The notes beneath the pieces were generated by a model. The model did no database searches. It worked only from the letters and a program-made list of their open reading frames with translations, and was not told the origin of the DNA. This document shows, piece by piece, positions 1 to 7,145 of a DNA stretch of 64,000 bases; the stretch's first letter is position 1; the number at the start of each line of letters is the position of its first letter. This DNA is from Shewanella sp. MBTL60-112-B2 (GTDB lineage Bacteria; Pseudomonadota; Gammaproteobacteria; Enterobacterales; Shewanellaceae). Made by a program: the position numbers and the translations under genes. The stretch covers positions 31,668 through 95,667 of the forward strand of contig NZ_BPFA01000020.1 of the NCBI RefSeq assembly GCF_019655055.1, read 5' to 3'.

Positions 1-870
1 GTCTTTACCGCCGTTTACCGAACCTCTTCATTTAGCCGAGCAGCAGAAGAGCTCGACTTAACCCAGTCATCGGTAAGCAATGCGGTTGCCAGATTAAAGA
101 CTGTCGTTGGGCAGGAGTTATTTATTCGAGTGGGCAGGGGAGTTAAGCCCACGGCGAGTGCAATGGATCTTTATCAACAACTTGCACCCGCTATGTCAAC
201 GATAGAGCAAGTGGCCACGAGTTTTGAAGCATTCGACGCGGCCTCGAGTGAGCGTACTTTTTATGTGTATGCCAGTGAGTCAGCAATACAACTTCTACAA
301 GGCCAAGTTGAGCAAGTGCTGCAAGGGTTAGCAATCAATATTGTATTTCGTGAGCCGCCGTTAATAGAAGAAGAGTTGCAGATGGACCTGCAATTGGAGA
401 AAGTCGATTTAGCCTTGGATATTTGGTTGCCTGAGTCGACTTCATTTAAAAGTCAAAAGGTGATGCAGGATAAATTAGTGTGTGTGGCTAGAAATGCTCA
501 CCCGAGGATCCAGGGTGTGTTAACTCAAGAGCAATACTTTAATGAAAAGCATATTATTTTTAAAATGCGCCGATACAACCTAAGTGTTGCCGACCTGCTC
601 ACTAAGCAGGTTTTACCCGCGAGGCAGATGCACAGTGAACAATCGTCGATCCTAAGCATGATGTCAGTCGCTGCCAAAAGTGATGCTTTAGCTATTGCGT
701 CTAAATCTTACACCGATGAATATGCTGAGTTGTTTGGACTACAGGTGTTTGAGCTGCCTTTTGCGGCTGAGCCAATTGAATATTATATGGTTTGGAGCCA
801 AAAGCTTGAACAAAACCCTGCCAATATCTGGTTAAGAGATTTACTTAATCAAGCGATAGCGAAACGCTAA
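1..870 (+). CDS. LysR-family transcriptional regulator (5' end outside window)
   Basis: The reading frame is open from the first base, so the gene is cut by the window edge and its start is not visible. The first ~40 residues carry the end of a LysR-type winged helix-turn-helix, including FSRAAEELDLTQSSVSNAV and the wing ending in GRGVKPT. The rest resembles a LysR effector-binding domain, which in this family binds a small ligand and tunes promoter activation. The GTG near base 130 lies inside the DNA-binding domain and is not the start. The ligand and target genes cannot be told from this sequence. A strong hairpin terminator follows, and queF converges from the other side. The family call is secure; the specific role is unknown. 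Confidence 0.9.
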   Translation, partial: VFTAVYRTSSFSRAAEELDLTQSSVSNAVARLKTVVGQELFIRVGRGVKPTASAMDLYQQLAPAMSTIEQVATSFEAFDAASSERTFYVYASESAIQLLQGQVEQVLQGLAINIVFREPPLIEEELQMDLQLEKVDLALDIWLPESTSFKSQKVMQDKLVCVARNAHPRIQGVLTQEQYFNEKHIIFKMRRYNLSVADLLTKQVLPARQMHSEQSSILSMMSVAAKSDALAIASKSYTDEYAELFGLQVFELPFAAEPIEYYMVWSQKLEQNPANIWLRDLLNQAIAKR

Positions 871-900
871 AAAGTGAGTTAAAGATGCAGATAAACGAAA

Positions 901-931
901 AAGACCTGTAATTGGTTACAGGTCTTTTTTT
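901..931. terminator. Bidirectional Rho-independent terminator between LysR gene and queF
   Basis: An 11-bp perfect stem (AAGACCTGTAA / TTACAGGTCTT) with a TTGG loop is followed by a run of T on the plus strand and by a T-rich run on the minus strand. It sits between two converging genes and can serve both. Confidence 0.9.
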
Positions 932-935
932 GGAG

Positions 936-1793
936 TTATTGTCTCGCTAGACGTTGATTCTCTGCCGGGTTCTCAAAGTCGCTACGATAAGGGTTGATAT
1001 CTAAGCCGCCACGACGGGTATAACGTGCGTAAACTGTGAGTTTTGCACATTGGCAGAAACGTTTAAGGTCAACGAAAATACGCTCAACACATTGCTCGTG
1101 AAACTCATTGTGTTGTCTAAATGAGATTAAATATCTCAGTAGCTTTTCACGGTCAATCTTAGGCCCTTGATAGCGGATCATCACAGTGCCCCAATCTGGC
1201 TGCGAGGTAATTAAGCAGTTTGATTTAAGCAGGTTTGATGTCAGAGTTTCGGCAACAATTGCTTTGTTATCGACGCTATCAACTAAATAGTCAGGGTTGA
1301 AACTATAATCATCGACTTCAATGTCTAAATCATCAATGCAAGTGCCTGGCATTTCAACTACGCGTAGGTGGTGAAACTGCTTAGGTTCGATAACTTTTAC
1401 TGTGACTTCACCTTCTGCACACAGGCTTAGATCTTGAGTTAAGCGCTCTTGTACATCGAGTAGGCTATCAAATCGAGTCTGGTTATAGCTATTTAAGTAC
1501 AGCTTGAAAGACTTAGATTCGATGAGGTTTTTACTGTCAAAACTTAGGCTAAACTCGGCGATGGCAACCATAGGCTTGCCCTTGGCATTTAGCCAAGAGA
1601 GCTCATAGCCTGTCCAGATATCGCAGCCATGAAATGGTAGATCTTGAGTAAGGCCAATTGCATCACGGTTTAACTTACGCGGTACGCCTTGAAGTAAAGA
1701 TGCATCATACTGCTCTTGATAACCTGTCGACTTTCCTAATGTTAACTCTGAAAGTTCGGGTGCGTTACTATAGGGATCATGATGTTGTGTCAT
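936..1793 (-). CDS. queF: NADPH-dependent 7-cyano-7-deazaguanine reductase QueF
   Basis: QueF reduces the nitrile of preQ0 to the amine of preQ1, a cytosolic step in queuosine synthesis for tRNA. The ~285-residue length and the two-part layout fit the long (E. coli YqcD-like) type. Visible family signatures are [17 protein letters not shown] in the N-terminal half and [17 protein letters not shown] plus [16 protein letters not shown] in the C-terminal half, where the catalytic Cys and NADPH-binding segment lie. The chosen ATG begins [12 protein letters not shown]; a GGAA lies about 9 bases upstream, and the longer in-frame extension has no family resemblance. It is divergent from syd with a gap of only about 60 bases, an arrangement I recall from E. 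coli as well. Confidence 0.95.
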   Translation of the reverse strand: MTQHHDPYSNAPELSELTLGKSTGYQEQYDASLLQGVPRKLNRDAIGLTQDLPFHGCDIWTGYELSWLNAKGKPMVAIAEFSLSFDSKNLIESKSFKLYLNSYNQTRFDSLLDVQERLTQDLSLCAEGEVTVKVIEPKQFHHLRVVEMPGTCIDDLDIEVDDYSFNPDYLVDSVDNKAIVAETLTSNLLKSNCLITSQPDWGTVMIRYQGPKIDREKLLRYLISFRQHNEFHEQCVERIFVDLKRFCQCAKLTVYARYTRRGGLDINPYRSDFENPAENQRLARQ

Positions 1794-1851
1794 CAATACG
1801 GTTTCCATGTCAAAATAGACCCCCATTATAACTGATTTGGAACTGTCTTCA

Positions 1852-2493
1852 GTGTCTTCTTTACCCGCTTTAGATCTTTTTTTATCTAAATATCAACAAG
1901 CCTACATAGATCAACTGGGTGAACGCCCTCGATATTATGCCCAAGAGCAAGAGTCTGACTGCATTGTAGGTGAGATGGACAGTGACGGTGCCGTATTTTG
2001 GCAAGGGGTTGTACGCCAACCACTAGGTCAATTCGATAATGTTGAAACAGCGCTTGAGTTGAGTTTGCAAGCGGATATAAATGCATTTTATGGTCGTCAT
2101 TTTTCAGCGCCACTGTTTTTTGAATCACAATGGGGCAGTGGTGAGCTTATTCAGGTGTGGAATCAAACCGACTTTGAATACCTGCAACAGAACATCATCG
2201 GTCATTTAATGATGAAGAAGAAGCTGAAGCAGCAAGCGACTTGGTTTATTGGTGTGCTAGACGATGAAGACAAGATGCTAACGGTAAATAATGCCGACGG
2301 TAGTGTCTGGGTTGAGATCCCTGGCGAGGTTCAAAGCACTAAGCTTGCTGAGTCATTGGATGAATTTATTAGCTTACTTACACCTAGAGTCACGCCGCCA
2401 GTGAAGCCGATAGAGGAGTCAATGCCAGAGCTAGACCATCCCGGTATTTGGCAGCGTATGAAGCTGATGTGGAATAATTTACGCGGCAAGTAA
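1852..2493 (+). CDS. syd: SecY-interacting protein Syd
   Basis: Syd is a soluble protein that associates with the SecY subunit of the protein translocon on the cytoplasmic face of the inner membrane and is thought to monitor translocon integrity. About 213 residues, matching the family; the central region with [25 protein letters not shown] and [14 protein letters not shown] is characteristic. No signal peptide or membrane segment is seen, as expected. I take the GTG preceding [10 protein letters not shown] as the start, because known Syd proteins begin with a similar LPALD segment and a GGA sits about 10 bases upstream. A TTG five codons earlier is an alternative. It is divergent from queF and closes with a strong terminator. 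Confidence 0.93.
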   Translation: MSSLPALDLFLSKYQQAYIDQLGERPRYYAQEQESDCIVGEMDSDGAVFWQGVVRQPLGQFDNVETALELSLQADINAFYGRHFSAPLFFESQWGSGELIQVWNQTDFEYLQQNIIGHLMMKKKLKQQATWFIGVLDDEDKMLTVNNADGSVWVEIPGEVQSTKLAESLDEFISLLTPRVTPPVKPIEESMPELDHPGIWQRMKLMWNNLRGK

Positions 2494-2515
2494 TCGCTAG
2501 ATAGACTTGATAACA

Positions 2516-2549
2516 AAAATGGCTCAATACAGATTGAGCCATTTTTTTT
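2516..2549. terminator. Bidirectional terminator between syd and the DUF2310 gene
   Basis: A 13-bp stem (AAAATGGCTCAAT / ATTGAGCCATTTT) with an ACAG loop is followed by T residues on the plus strand. The A run on the 5' side gives a U tract on the other strand, so it can also end the converging operon. Confidence 0.9.
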
Positions 2550-2562
2550 AGGTTAGCGATTA

Positions 2563-3336
2563 TTATAAGTGATCCCATGAGATATTAGACACGATACGGC
2601 AAGTGTCGCAGCGAAAATGGAACATATCTAACAAAGGTTCGTCGAGTAACCACTCTTTACTGCCACACTTTGGGCAAGGGCGCTGCTTTTCTACAGCCAG
2701 ACTTTCGCCGCCTACACGATACAAATAGTAATAAGTCGGAATGTTAGTTAAATATTCGACTCTTCCACGTAAATCCCAGCCGCGCCTAAACAGATCGCTC
2801 TGATGGCTAGTTAACTCCTCCAATGCTGCAAATTCTGCTTTTGTCGCCGCAGCCATCTGAAGTTCATCACAGGCTTGCCATTCCGTTTGCCAGCGGATCA
2901 TACGTTTATGATCGCCATTGGCTGTTGCCGGAATTTGATACAGTGGAATAGGCTGCAATGTGTCACCGTTTCGCAGTGGTGAGCACATATGAACGTAGCT
3001 AGTATAAAGTAGTTGCCAGCTTGGAGTGTCTTGGCTCGAGACCTCAGAGTTAATGTCTTGGCCGATATATTTTTCTCGTGGTGCGAGTAATTTTGCTTCG
3101 GTTAATTCTTCTAGTGCACTATTTACCCATGGGCTATTGAAGCGCTTTGATAAGCTGCTTTTTTCAGGCGTTAACATACGCGCTTTAAACTCACCTTCAT
3201 TAAAGGCGACGGCGAATTCGCGTCCTAACACTTGGCCATTAGCGCGATAGGCTTCAAGTAGGCCGTTTATCGCTTTTTCAGCTGCGCTGATGGTCGTGTC
3301 ATCAAAGCATTCAAATCTTAACTCAACCACATGCAT
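2563..3336 (-). CDS. Zinc-ribbon protein, DUF2310 family
   Basis: A 257-residue soluble protein of unknown function. The C-terminal ~45 residues hold a clear zinc ribbon: CPKCG followed about 18 residues later by CDTC. The long N-terminal part matches what I recall as the DUF2310 family, described only as a possible nucleic-acid-binding protein. No signal peptide or membrane segment is present. Its start ATG overlaps the stop of the upstream gene by one base (TGATG), so the two genes are almost certainly translationally coupled. The biochemical role cannot be inferred further. Confidence 0.8.
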   Translation of the reverse strand: MHVVELRFECFDDTTISAAEKAINGLLEAYRANGQVLGREFAVAFNEGEFKARMLTPEKSSLSKRFNSPWVNSALEELTEAKLLAPREKYIGQDINSEVSSQDTPSWQLLYTSYVHMCSPLRNGDTLQPIPLYQIPATANGDHKRMIRWQTEWQACDELQMAAATKAEFAALEELTSHQSDLFRRGWDLRGRVEYLTNIPTYYYLYRVGGESLAVEKQRPCPKCGSKEWLLDEPLLDMFHFRCDTCRIVSNISWDHL

Positions 3337-3689
3337 CAGTTGTCGTATCCTTTAGTCTCTACCAATCGACTTTCTAATTGGCTAAATTGTGTTTTTAGTA
3401 AACTGAATTCGAGTCTTAGCTCTGCAAGCTCCTGTTCGAGCTTTTCGATTTTTTGAGTTTGTCCTAATGCTATTTTTTCTGGCTCACTGTCCACTTCAGT
3501 TATTGAAAGCTGCGCAGAAAGCGCTGCTATATCTTCTGCGTTCATGGATTTAAATTGCTGTAACCCTTGGATTAAGACCCGCATTGGAATACTCGTACCG
3601 AGCTTTGTTTTAATGAGTGCGAGTGTCGGAGCTCTGCCTTCATCACTGATCCTTTTGGCAGCTGCAAGCACTTGGTCTAATGGACTCAT
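3336..3689 (-). CDS. Small predicted DNA-binding/coiled-coil protein (KfrA N-terminal-like)
   Basis: A 117-residue protein. The N-terminal ~45 residues (AAKRISDEGRAPTLALIKTKLG and following) resemble the small helical DNA-binding domain found at the N-terminus of KfrA-type plasmid proteins, where a GxxPTxxxVxxxLG pattern is typical. Residues from about 75 to the end form a heptad-patterned coiled coil rich in Glu, Leu and Gln, suggesting a dimer. It is the first gene of a two-gene operon with the DUF2310 zinc-ribbon gene, with TGATG coupling. Function is unknown; a DNA-associated role for the pair is inference. Confidence 0.65.
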   Translation of the reverse strand: MSPLDQVLAAAKRISDEGRAPTLALIKTKLGTSIPMRVLIQGLQQFKSMNAEDIAALSAQLSITEVDSEPEKIALGQTQKIEKLEQELAELRLEFSLLKTQFSQLESRLVETKGYDN

Positions 3690-3849
3690 GGTTAGTCAAA
3701 TTCCTTACTCATTTAGTATGTTCATTACTTTAATCGTTAAAAAAGCCAGTCTAAAAACCAATAAACCCAAGTAAAACAGTGGGTTGAAACTTGGTATGTT
3801 AATTGCTTTTAACATAAAACTAAAAACAATATTAATACAGGACGTTAAA

Positions 3850-4221
3850 GTGAAAAATAAATTATTAGGTTTAGCATTTTTTGGGATTGCAAGCTTAGGG
3901 CTAACAGGCTGCGTGGTCAATGTTGGTGATGGAGAATCTGATTGGGATAACAATGGATCGTGGGAAAAGGTTCAAGATAGCAACCGTAAAAACCTGTCAA
4001 AGGTTGCTTTAGGTATGTCGAAAGCTCAAGTGACAACCTTGATGGGGACCGCTGATTTTAACGAAGCATATATTCAACAAGATAAAGAAGTTTATGTACT
4101 TTTCTATCGTACGCAACGTACCCATAGCGACGGTAAAACCACAAAAGATGAATGCACACCTGTCGTCATTAGTAATAATGCCGTAGTTGGCTGGGGCGAA
4201 ATGGCTTACAGCAAGATCTAG
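3850..4221 (+). CDS. Small lipoprotein, DUF3192 family
   Basis: A 123-residue predicted lipoprotein. The signal peptide runs MKNKLLGLAFFGIASLGLTGC with the lipobox LTGC, so Cys21 should be lipidated after cleavage by signal peptidase II. The mature part contains GMSKAQVTTLMGTADFNEAY, a pattern shared with SmpA/BamE-like and DUF3192 folds, and a single pair-like Cys near the C-terminus. I chose the GTG start because AGGA lies 7 bases upstream and the signal peptide begins there; the longer ATG extension would bury the signal sequence. It converges with the DUF2789 gene with only 6 bases between. Role unknown, likely envelope-associated. Confidence 0.8.
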   Translation: MKNKLLGLAFFGIASLGLTGCVVNVGDGESDWDNNGSWEKVQDSNRKNLSKVALGMSKAQVTTLMGTADFNEAYIQQDKEVYVLFYRTQRTHSDGKTTKDECTPVVISNNAVVGWGEMAYSKI

Positions 4222-4227
4222 AAAAGA

Positions 4228-4458
4228 TTATTTTCTCAGCAAGGTGTCCAAGTGATCGATTACTTCCGACCATTGGGCATCTTGTGCTAGTGATTCAATT
4301 AAGAAATGCTTTTGAGCTGTATTCCAAAATGGTGCCTCATATAGCTTCACCGAATCAGGAAGGTGATGATCGTTAATAAACTTCTCTATTGCTGCCTCAT
4401 CGTTTTCAAGCCCTAGCTGCAAAAACAAGTTGGTAAAGTTTTCTGTAGTCATATCCAT
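4228..4458 (-). CDS. Small conserved protein, DUF2789 family
   Basis: About 76 residues, fully soluble and acidic. The sequence beginning MDMTTENFTNLFLQLGLEND and continuing with FWNTAQKHFLIESLAQDAQW matches the DUF2789 family as I know it, which has no assigned function. Of the possible ATG codons, the one chosen has AGGA 6 bases upstream; the upstream extension to base 4521 lacks family resemblance. It stands alone between the DUF3192 lipoprotein gene and a divergent acetyltransferase gene. Confidence 0.75.
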   Translation of the reverse strand: MDMTTENFTNLFLQLGLENDEAAIEKFINDHHLPDSVKLYEAPFWNTAQKHFLIESLAQDAQWSEVIDHLDTLLRK

Positions 4459-4616
4459 CTTCATTCCTGCAAGTTTTGTTGCTTTCAGTAAGTATGGTCG
4501 AAATAGCAGAATTGGCTGCAATATTCTCGACTGCTTGTATCTGTAAAATTATCGGCATTAGTACTTTTAGTTGATTATTAATTGCACTTTCTCAACAGCT
4601 TGATACATTGGGTGAG

Positions 4617-4632
4617 TGTGATCTAGATCAAG
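4617..4632 (+). promoter_or_regulatory. Possible Crp/Fnr-type operator overlapping the RBS of the acetyltransferase gene
   Basis: TGTGATCTAGATCAAG resembles both the Crp consensus (TGTGA-N6-TCACA, 8 of 10 positions) and the Fnr/EtrA consensus (TTGAT-N4-ATCAA, 9 of 10). It overlaps the ribosome binding site, about 10 bases before the ATG. A protein bound there would block rather than activate, unless the promoter is elsewhere. A single match of this kind can occur by chance. Confidence 0.35.
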
Positions 4633-4641
4633 GAACTTGCA

Positions 4642-5280
4642 ATGGAAAATCAAGCCATGGAAGAATGCCGCGCTGTATATTTAACTGCAGAAGATTTACG
4701 TATTGCGGCCTCCATTCTTTATAACGCCTACCACGATGACCCTTTCTTTATTGAAACCCTTTTTACCGGTGACCAAGCACAGTATGAACAAAAACTGCGT
4801 GGTGCAATCAGAGAAGAGCTGAATGAACTGTGGCAACAGGAGCAAGCGCTGATAGGTATGTTTGACGGGGAGCGATTGGTAGGAGTGGCTTGTATTGTGA
4901 CTCAACAAGTTCCTTTAGGTGAAGCTCGTTATTGGCATTGGCGGTTAAAAATGCTTTTGAGTACAGGTTGGCAATCAACCCAAGCCCTGATTAATAAAGA
5001 AAACCAAATAATAGAAAACTTGCCCAGTAAGCAGTGCGGTATTTTGCAATTTATCGCGATAGCCAATAATGAGCAAGGTAAGGGCTATGGCGGTCTGCTG
5101 GTGAATGCGGTACTGAGTTGGTGCGATGAACAACCTCACCTTGATGGTGTAGGAGTGTTTGCCAATCACTCCGCTCATATTAAGTTATTTACACAGCATG
5201 GTTTCGAAATGATAGAGCCTATTAGTATAGGTAAAGTGCGCGGGGAGCTACTGTTCTATAGGGGGCTGGTAAATGAATAA
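4642..5280 (+). CDS. GNAT-family N-acetyltransferase
   Basis: A 212-residue soluble protein with a Gcn5-type acetyltransferase fold. The acetyl-CoA binding motif A is visible as IANNEQGKGYGGLLVNAVLSWC around residues 135-156 (Q/R-x-x-G-x-G/A pattern), followed by the typical late strand VGVFANHSAHIKLFTQHGFEMI. GNAT enzymes transfer acetyl from acetyl-CoA to an amine; the substrate here cannot be deduced. AAGGAA precedes the ATG by about 6 bases. The last 8 bases overlap the next gene, so the two are probably cotranslated. The family call is firm, the substrate unknown. Confidence 0.85.
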   Translation: MENQAMEECRAVYLTAEDLRIAASILYNAYHDDPFFIETLFTGDQAQYEQKLRGAIREELNELWQQEQALIGMFDGERLVGVACIVTQQVPLGEARYWHWRLKMLLSTGWQSTQALINKENQIIENLPSKQCGILQFIAIANNEQGKGYGGLLVNAVLSWCDEQPHLDGVGVFANHSAHIKLFTQHGFEMIEPISIGKVRGELLFYRGLVNE

Positions 5281-5572
5281 GCGTTATTCCTCTTTTACAG
5301 AGTTCTATCCGTTTTACTTGTCACAACATCAAGATAAAACATGCCGAGCGCTTCATTACATAGGCAGTAGTTTGGTGATCCTAACGTTCATTTATAGTGT
5401 GGTGAGTGCGCAATGGGCCATGCTGTTGCTATTACCAGTTATAGGTTATGGCTTTGCATGGGTTGGGCATTTTGTATTTGAAAAAAATAGACCGGCGACC
5501 TTTGAGTACCCTTTATATAGCTTTATGGCTGATTGGCTAATGCTGTATAGAGCGCTAAGTCACAGAAAGTAA
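5273..5572 (+). CDS. Mpo1-like (DUF962) small membrane protein
   Basis: A 99-residue inner-membrane protein with the DUF962/Mpo1 pattern: an N-terminal FxEFYPFYLSQH segment, H-x3-S near residue 28 in CRALHYIGSSLVILTF, and GHFVFEKNRPATFEYPLYSFMADW near residues 65-88. Two hydrophobic helices span about residues 29-62. Yeast Mpo1 is an Fe-dependent dioxygenase of 2-hydroxy fatty acid alpha-oxidation, and the His residues fit such metal binding. Whether bacterial members have this activity is not established. It starts inside the end of the acetyltransferase gene (8-base overlap), implying a two-gene operon. Downstream lies the gene-free region carrying the CsrB-like RNAs. Confidence 0.8.
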   Translation: MNKRYSSFTEFYPFYLSQHQDKTCRALHYIGSSLVILTFIYSVVSAQWAMLLLLPVIGYGFAWVGHFVFEKNRPATFEYPLYSFMADWLMLYRALSHRK

Positions 5573-5600
5573 TCATATATTCGTTTTGGGATAGTTTTTA

Positions 5601-5618
5601 TGTGCGAGATCTCTCACC
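5601..5618 (+). promoter_or_regulatory. Degenerate UvrY/GacA box upstream of first CsrB-like RNA
   Basis: TGTGCGAGATCTCTCACC contains a near-perfect dyad (GTGCGAGA / TCTCTCAC). It resembles the GacA/UvrY upstream activating sequence TGTAAG-N6-CTTACA with four deviations. It lies about 175 bases before the inferred RNA start, a distance similar to that of the second, better box relative to the second RNA. Confidence 0.55.
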
Positions 5619-5775
5619 TTATTGTGGGAGATAAGTTAGCCAAGGTGGAGGTTAAAGTCAGGGGAGAATATAAAAAGCAGTTATATCAGCGACTTAACTG
5701 TTTGCTTTTGTGTTGCTATTTGGTTGCAATATTGTTCTTTCGCTGTGTTGGCAGAAAAAAACTATGGTTATGAGT

Positions 5776-6117
5776 AAACTTATCATCAGAAAGAGACGAG
5801 TACTAAGGATAGTATTTAACTCTTTCTCGTTGTTTAGTAGAAAGTTCGATTATTTTTACCTAAAGGTATGCTGATAAAGCTTTTTTAGTTGAAAATAATG
5901 GTTTTGCAGGATGCAAGAAGGACAACCTCAGGAAGAGGAATTTAGCTTAGGATAAGCTAATGAAAGGAATCAGTACGTAAGTACAAGGATATAAATGGAT
6001 TTACAAGGAAGATGCAGGAAGCAAGTTAACCAAGGATGATGCAGGGAATGCACATTAATAGCGGGAAAGCTAAAATAAAGTAGTGCTAGGGCGTACCGAA
6101 AGGTACGCCCTTTCTTT
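5776..6117 (+). ncRNA. csrB: CsrB-family regulatory RNA, copy 1 (sequesters CsrA)
   Basis: No open reading frame is present, but the strand carries at least 14 GGA motifs in about 300 bases. Many are AGGA in the loop of a short hairpin: TTGC-AGGAT-GCAA, CCTC-AGGA-AGAGG, TAGCTT-AGGA-TAAGCTA. This is the hallmark of CsrB/RsmZ RNAs, which bind many copies of the translational regulator CsrA and relieve its repression or activation of target mRNAs. A strong terminator ends it. A UvrY/GacA-like box lies upstream. The 5' end is approximate: it is placed after a weak -10 candidate TATGGT and could shift by 20 bases or more. It shares its 3' half with copy 2. As I recall, E. coli csrB also lies between syd and yqcC. 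Confidence 0.85.
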
Positions 6118-6120
6118 CTT
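6088..6120 (+). terminator. Terminator of first CsrB-like RNA
   Basis: A 10-bp GC-rich stem (AGGGCGTACC / GGTACGCCCT) with a GAAA loop, followed by TTCTTTCTT. Confidence 0.92.
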
Positions 6121-6163
6121 TGTTTAGTGTTTAGTCCTTAGTGAGGACTATTAGGCGGTTTGC

Positions 6164-6181
6164 TGTGAGATATCTCTTACA
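6164..6181 (+). promoter_or_regulatory. UvrY/GacA box upstream of second CsrB-like RNA
   Basis: TGTGAGATATCTCTTACA fits TGTRAG-N6-CTTACA, the GacA/UvrY upstream activating sequence, at every position except the permitted purine. It lies about 190 bases before the inferred start of the second RNA. UvrY (GacA) phosphorylated by BarA (GacS) drives csrB-type promoters in gammaproteobacteria, so the box fixes the likely control of this RNA. Confidence 0.75.
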
Positions 6182-6351
6182 AGTTCGTGAGAAATTAGTC
6201 CTAAATATGGCTGTTTGTACTTAAGTTTTAAACATAAATTGATTAAATACAGTTGTTTAGGGTATATGGAAATACTAGTGGTTTATAACAGTCATGTTAA
6301 ATAAATGTTTAACCGCTTTATTTGGTTAGTTTTTGGAATTAATATTTAGAT

Positions 6352-6720
6352 GTGCAAGGAAGCATGTTATCTCAAAGATTAAGGATGATCTGGTGTTAAG
6401 GAATGACACCTAAAGGATGCGACCAAGGAGCGGCTAAACACTCCAGGAAGGAAGGTTTACTACCTAGGAAGGTAGAATGCTAAGGATAGTACTTGAATGG
6501 ACTCTCAAGGATGACCATTGGACACGCTCAGGATAGAGCAAGCTTGGTAAATGGAATACCGAGAAAAATGGACATGTACCCTAAGGTACAAGGATGAGAA
6601 AGATTCATGGACGATGCAGGAGCAAGGTTACGCATGGATGGTGCAGGGAGCACTCATATAGCAGGATGAGCTTACACAAAAATAGAAAAGGCACGTCTCC
6701 TCTGGGGCCGTGCCTTTACT
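6352..6720 (+). ncRNA. CsrB-family regulatory RNA, copy 2
   Basis: A gene-free stretch of about 370 bases with roughly 20 GGA motifs, many as AAGGA or AGGATG in hairpin loops: GAT-TAAGGAT-GATC, GGTGT-TAAGGAAT-GACACC, TACC-TAGGAA-GGTA. Its length is close to that of E. coli CsrB. The last ~120 bases align by eye with the end of copy 1 (GATGCAGGAGCAAGGTTACG against GATGCAGGAAGCAAGTTAAC, then GGTGCAGGGAGCAC against GATGCAGGGAATGCAC), so the two are tandem paralogues. The first half is more diverged and has more GGA motifs. A TATTTA -10 candidate lies just before the start; the 5' end is approximate. Expected role: CsrA antagonist under BarA/UvrY control. Confidence 0.83.
6687..6720 (+). terminator. 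Terminator of second CsrB-like RNA
   Basis: A 9-bp stem (AAAGGCACG / CGTGCCTTT) with a 13-base loop and a short T-rich tail (TTTACTTC). The U tract is weaker than that of copy 1. It may also act on the opposite strand for the converging DUF3301 gene. Confidence 0.8.
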
Positions 6721-6746
6721 TCATTTAGGGCTTGAGTTGCGAAGGT

Positions 6747-7145
6747 TTATTTACAACGACCTGAATTACAACCACCTCGAGAGCGTCCACCACCACAACC
6801 ACCACCTAGTGAACCCTTAGCTTCTGGTGCTTCACTCCACTCAGGCTCAGGGAAGATTGGCCATTGTATTTTTTGTATCTTCTTACCGTGCATCCATAAA
6901 TTGCCACGATACTGGTTGATACCATCGGTGCTAAATTCGAATAGGTATTTGACTTTCCAGGTCAATCCGCTGCTGCCGCCAAGGCTAGGCTTTGCGGACT
7001 CTTGCGCGATCGCAAGCAGTTGAACTTTTTGCTTTTGGCACTCTTTATTAGTAAAAACTCTGCTTATTTCAGCCATTTGCCTTAATTGCCAAAAAAAAGC
7101 AGCAACCATTACTACTGCGGCAATAATCAAAAAATCTGTCATCAT
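6747..7145 (-). CDS. DUF3301 membrane-anchored protein with Gly/Cys-rich tail
   Basis: A 132-residue protein with one N-terminal membrane helix (about residues 4-20, FLIIAAVVMVAAFFW) and a small soluble domain containing WKVKYLFEFSTDGINQYRGNLWM, which fits the DUF3301 family. The C-terminus is unusual: GSLGGGCGGGRSRGGCNSGRCK, with three cysteines in a flexible Gly/Arg-rich tail that could bind metal or form disulfides. Two adjacent ATG codons overlap the stop of the upstream DUF3549 gene, so the pair is translationally coupled; the second ATG (base 7142) may be the true start. Function unknown. Confidence 0.75.
   Translation of the reverse strand: MMTDFLIIAAVVMVAAFFWQLRQMAEISRVFTNKECQKQKVQLLAIAQESAKPSLGGSSGLTWKVKYLFEFSTDGINQYRGNLWMHGKKIQKIQWPIFPEPEWSEAPEAKGSLGGGCGGGRSRGGCNSGRCK

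Noticed and set aside
130..870. A regulator gene starting at the GTG near base 130
   Set aside because: The frame is open upstream to base 1 and encodes the LysR helix-turn-helix there, so the GTG is internal and the gene starts outside the window.
5573..6746. Gene-free 1.2 kb read as a decayed gene or a simple repeat/CRISPR-like array because of recurring AAGGATG
   Set aside because: Spacing is irregular, no spacers of fixed size exist and the motifs sit in hairpin loops; CsrB-type RNAs explain all of it.
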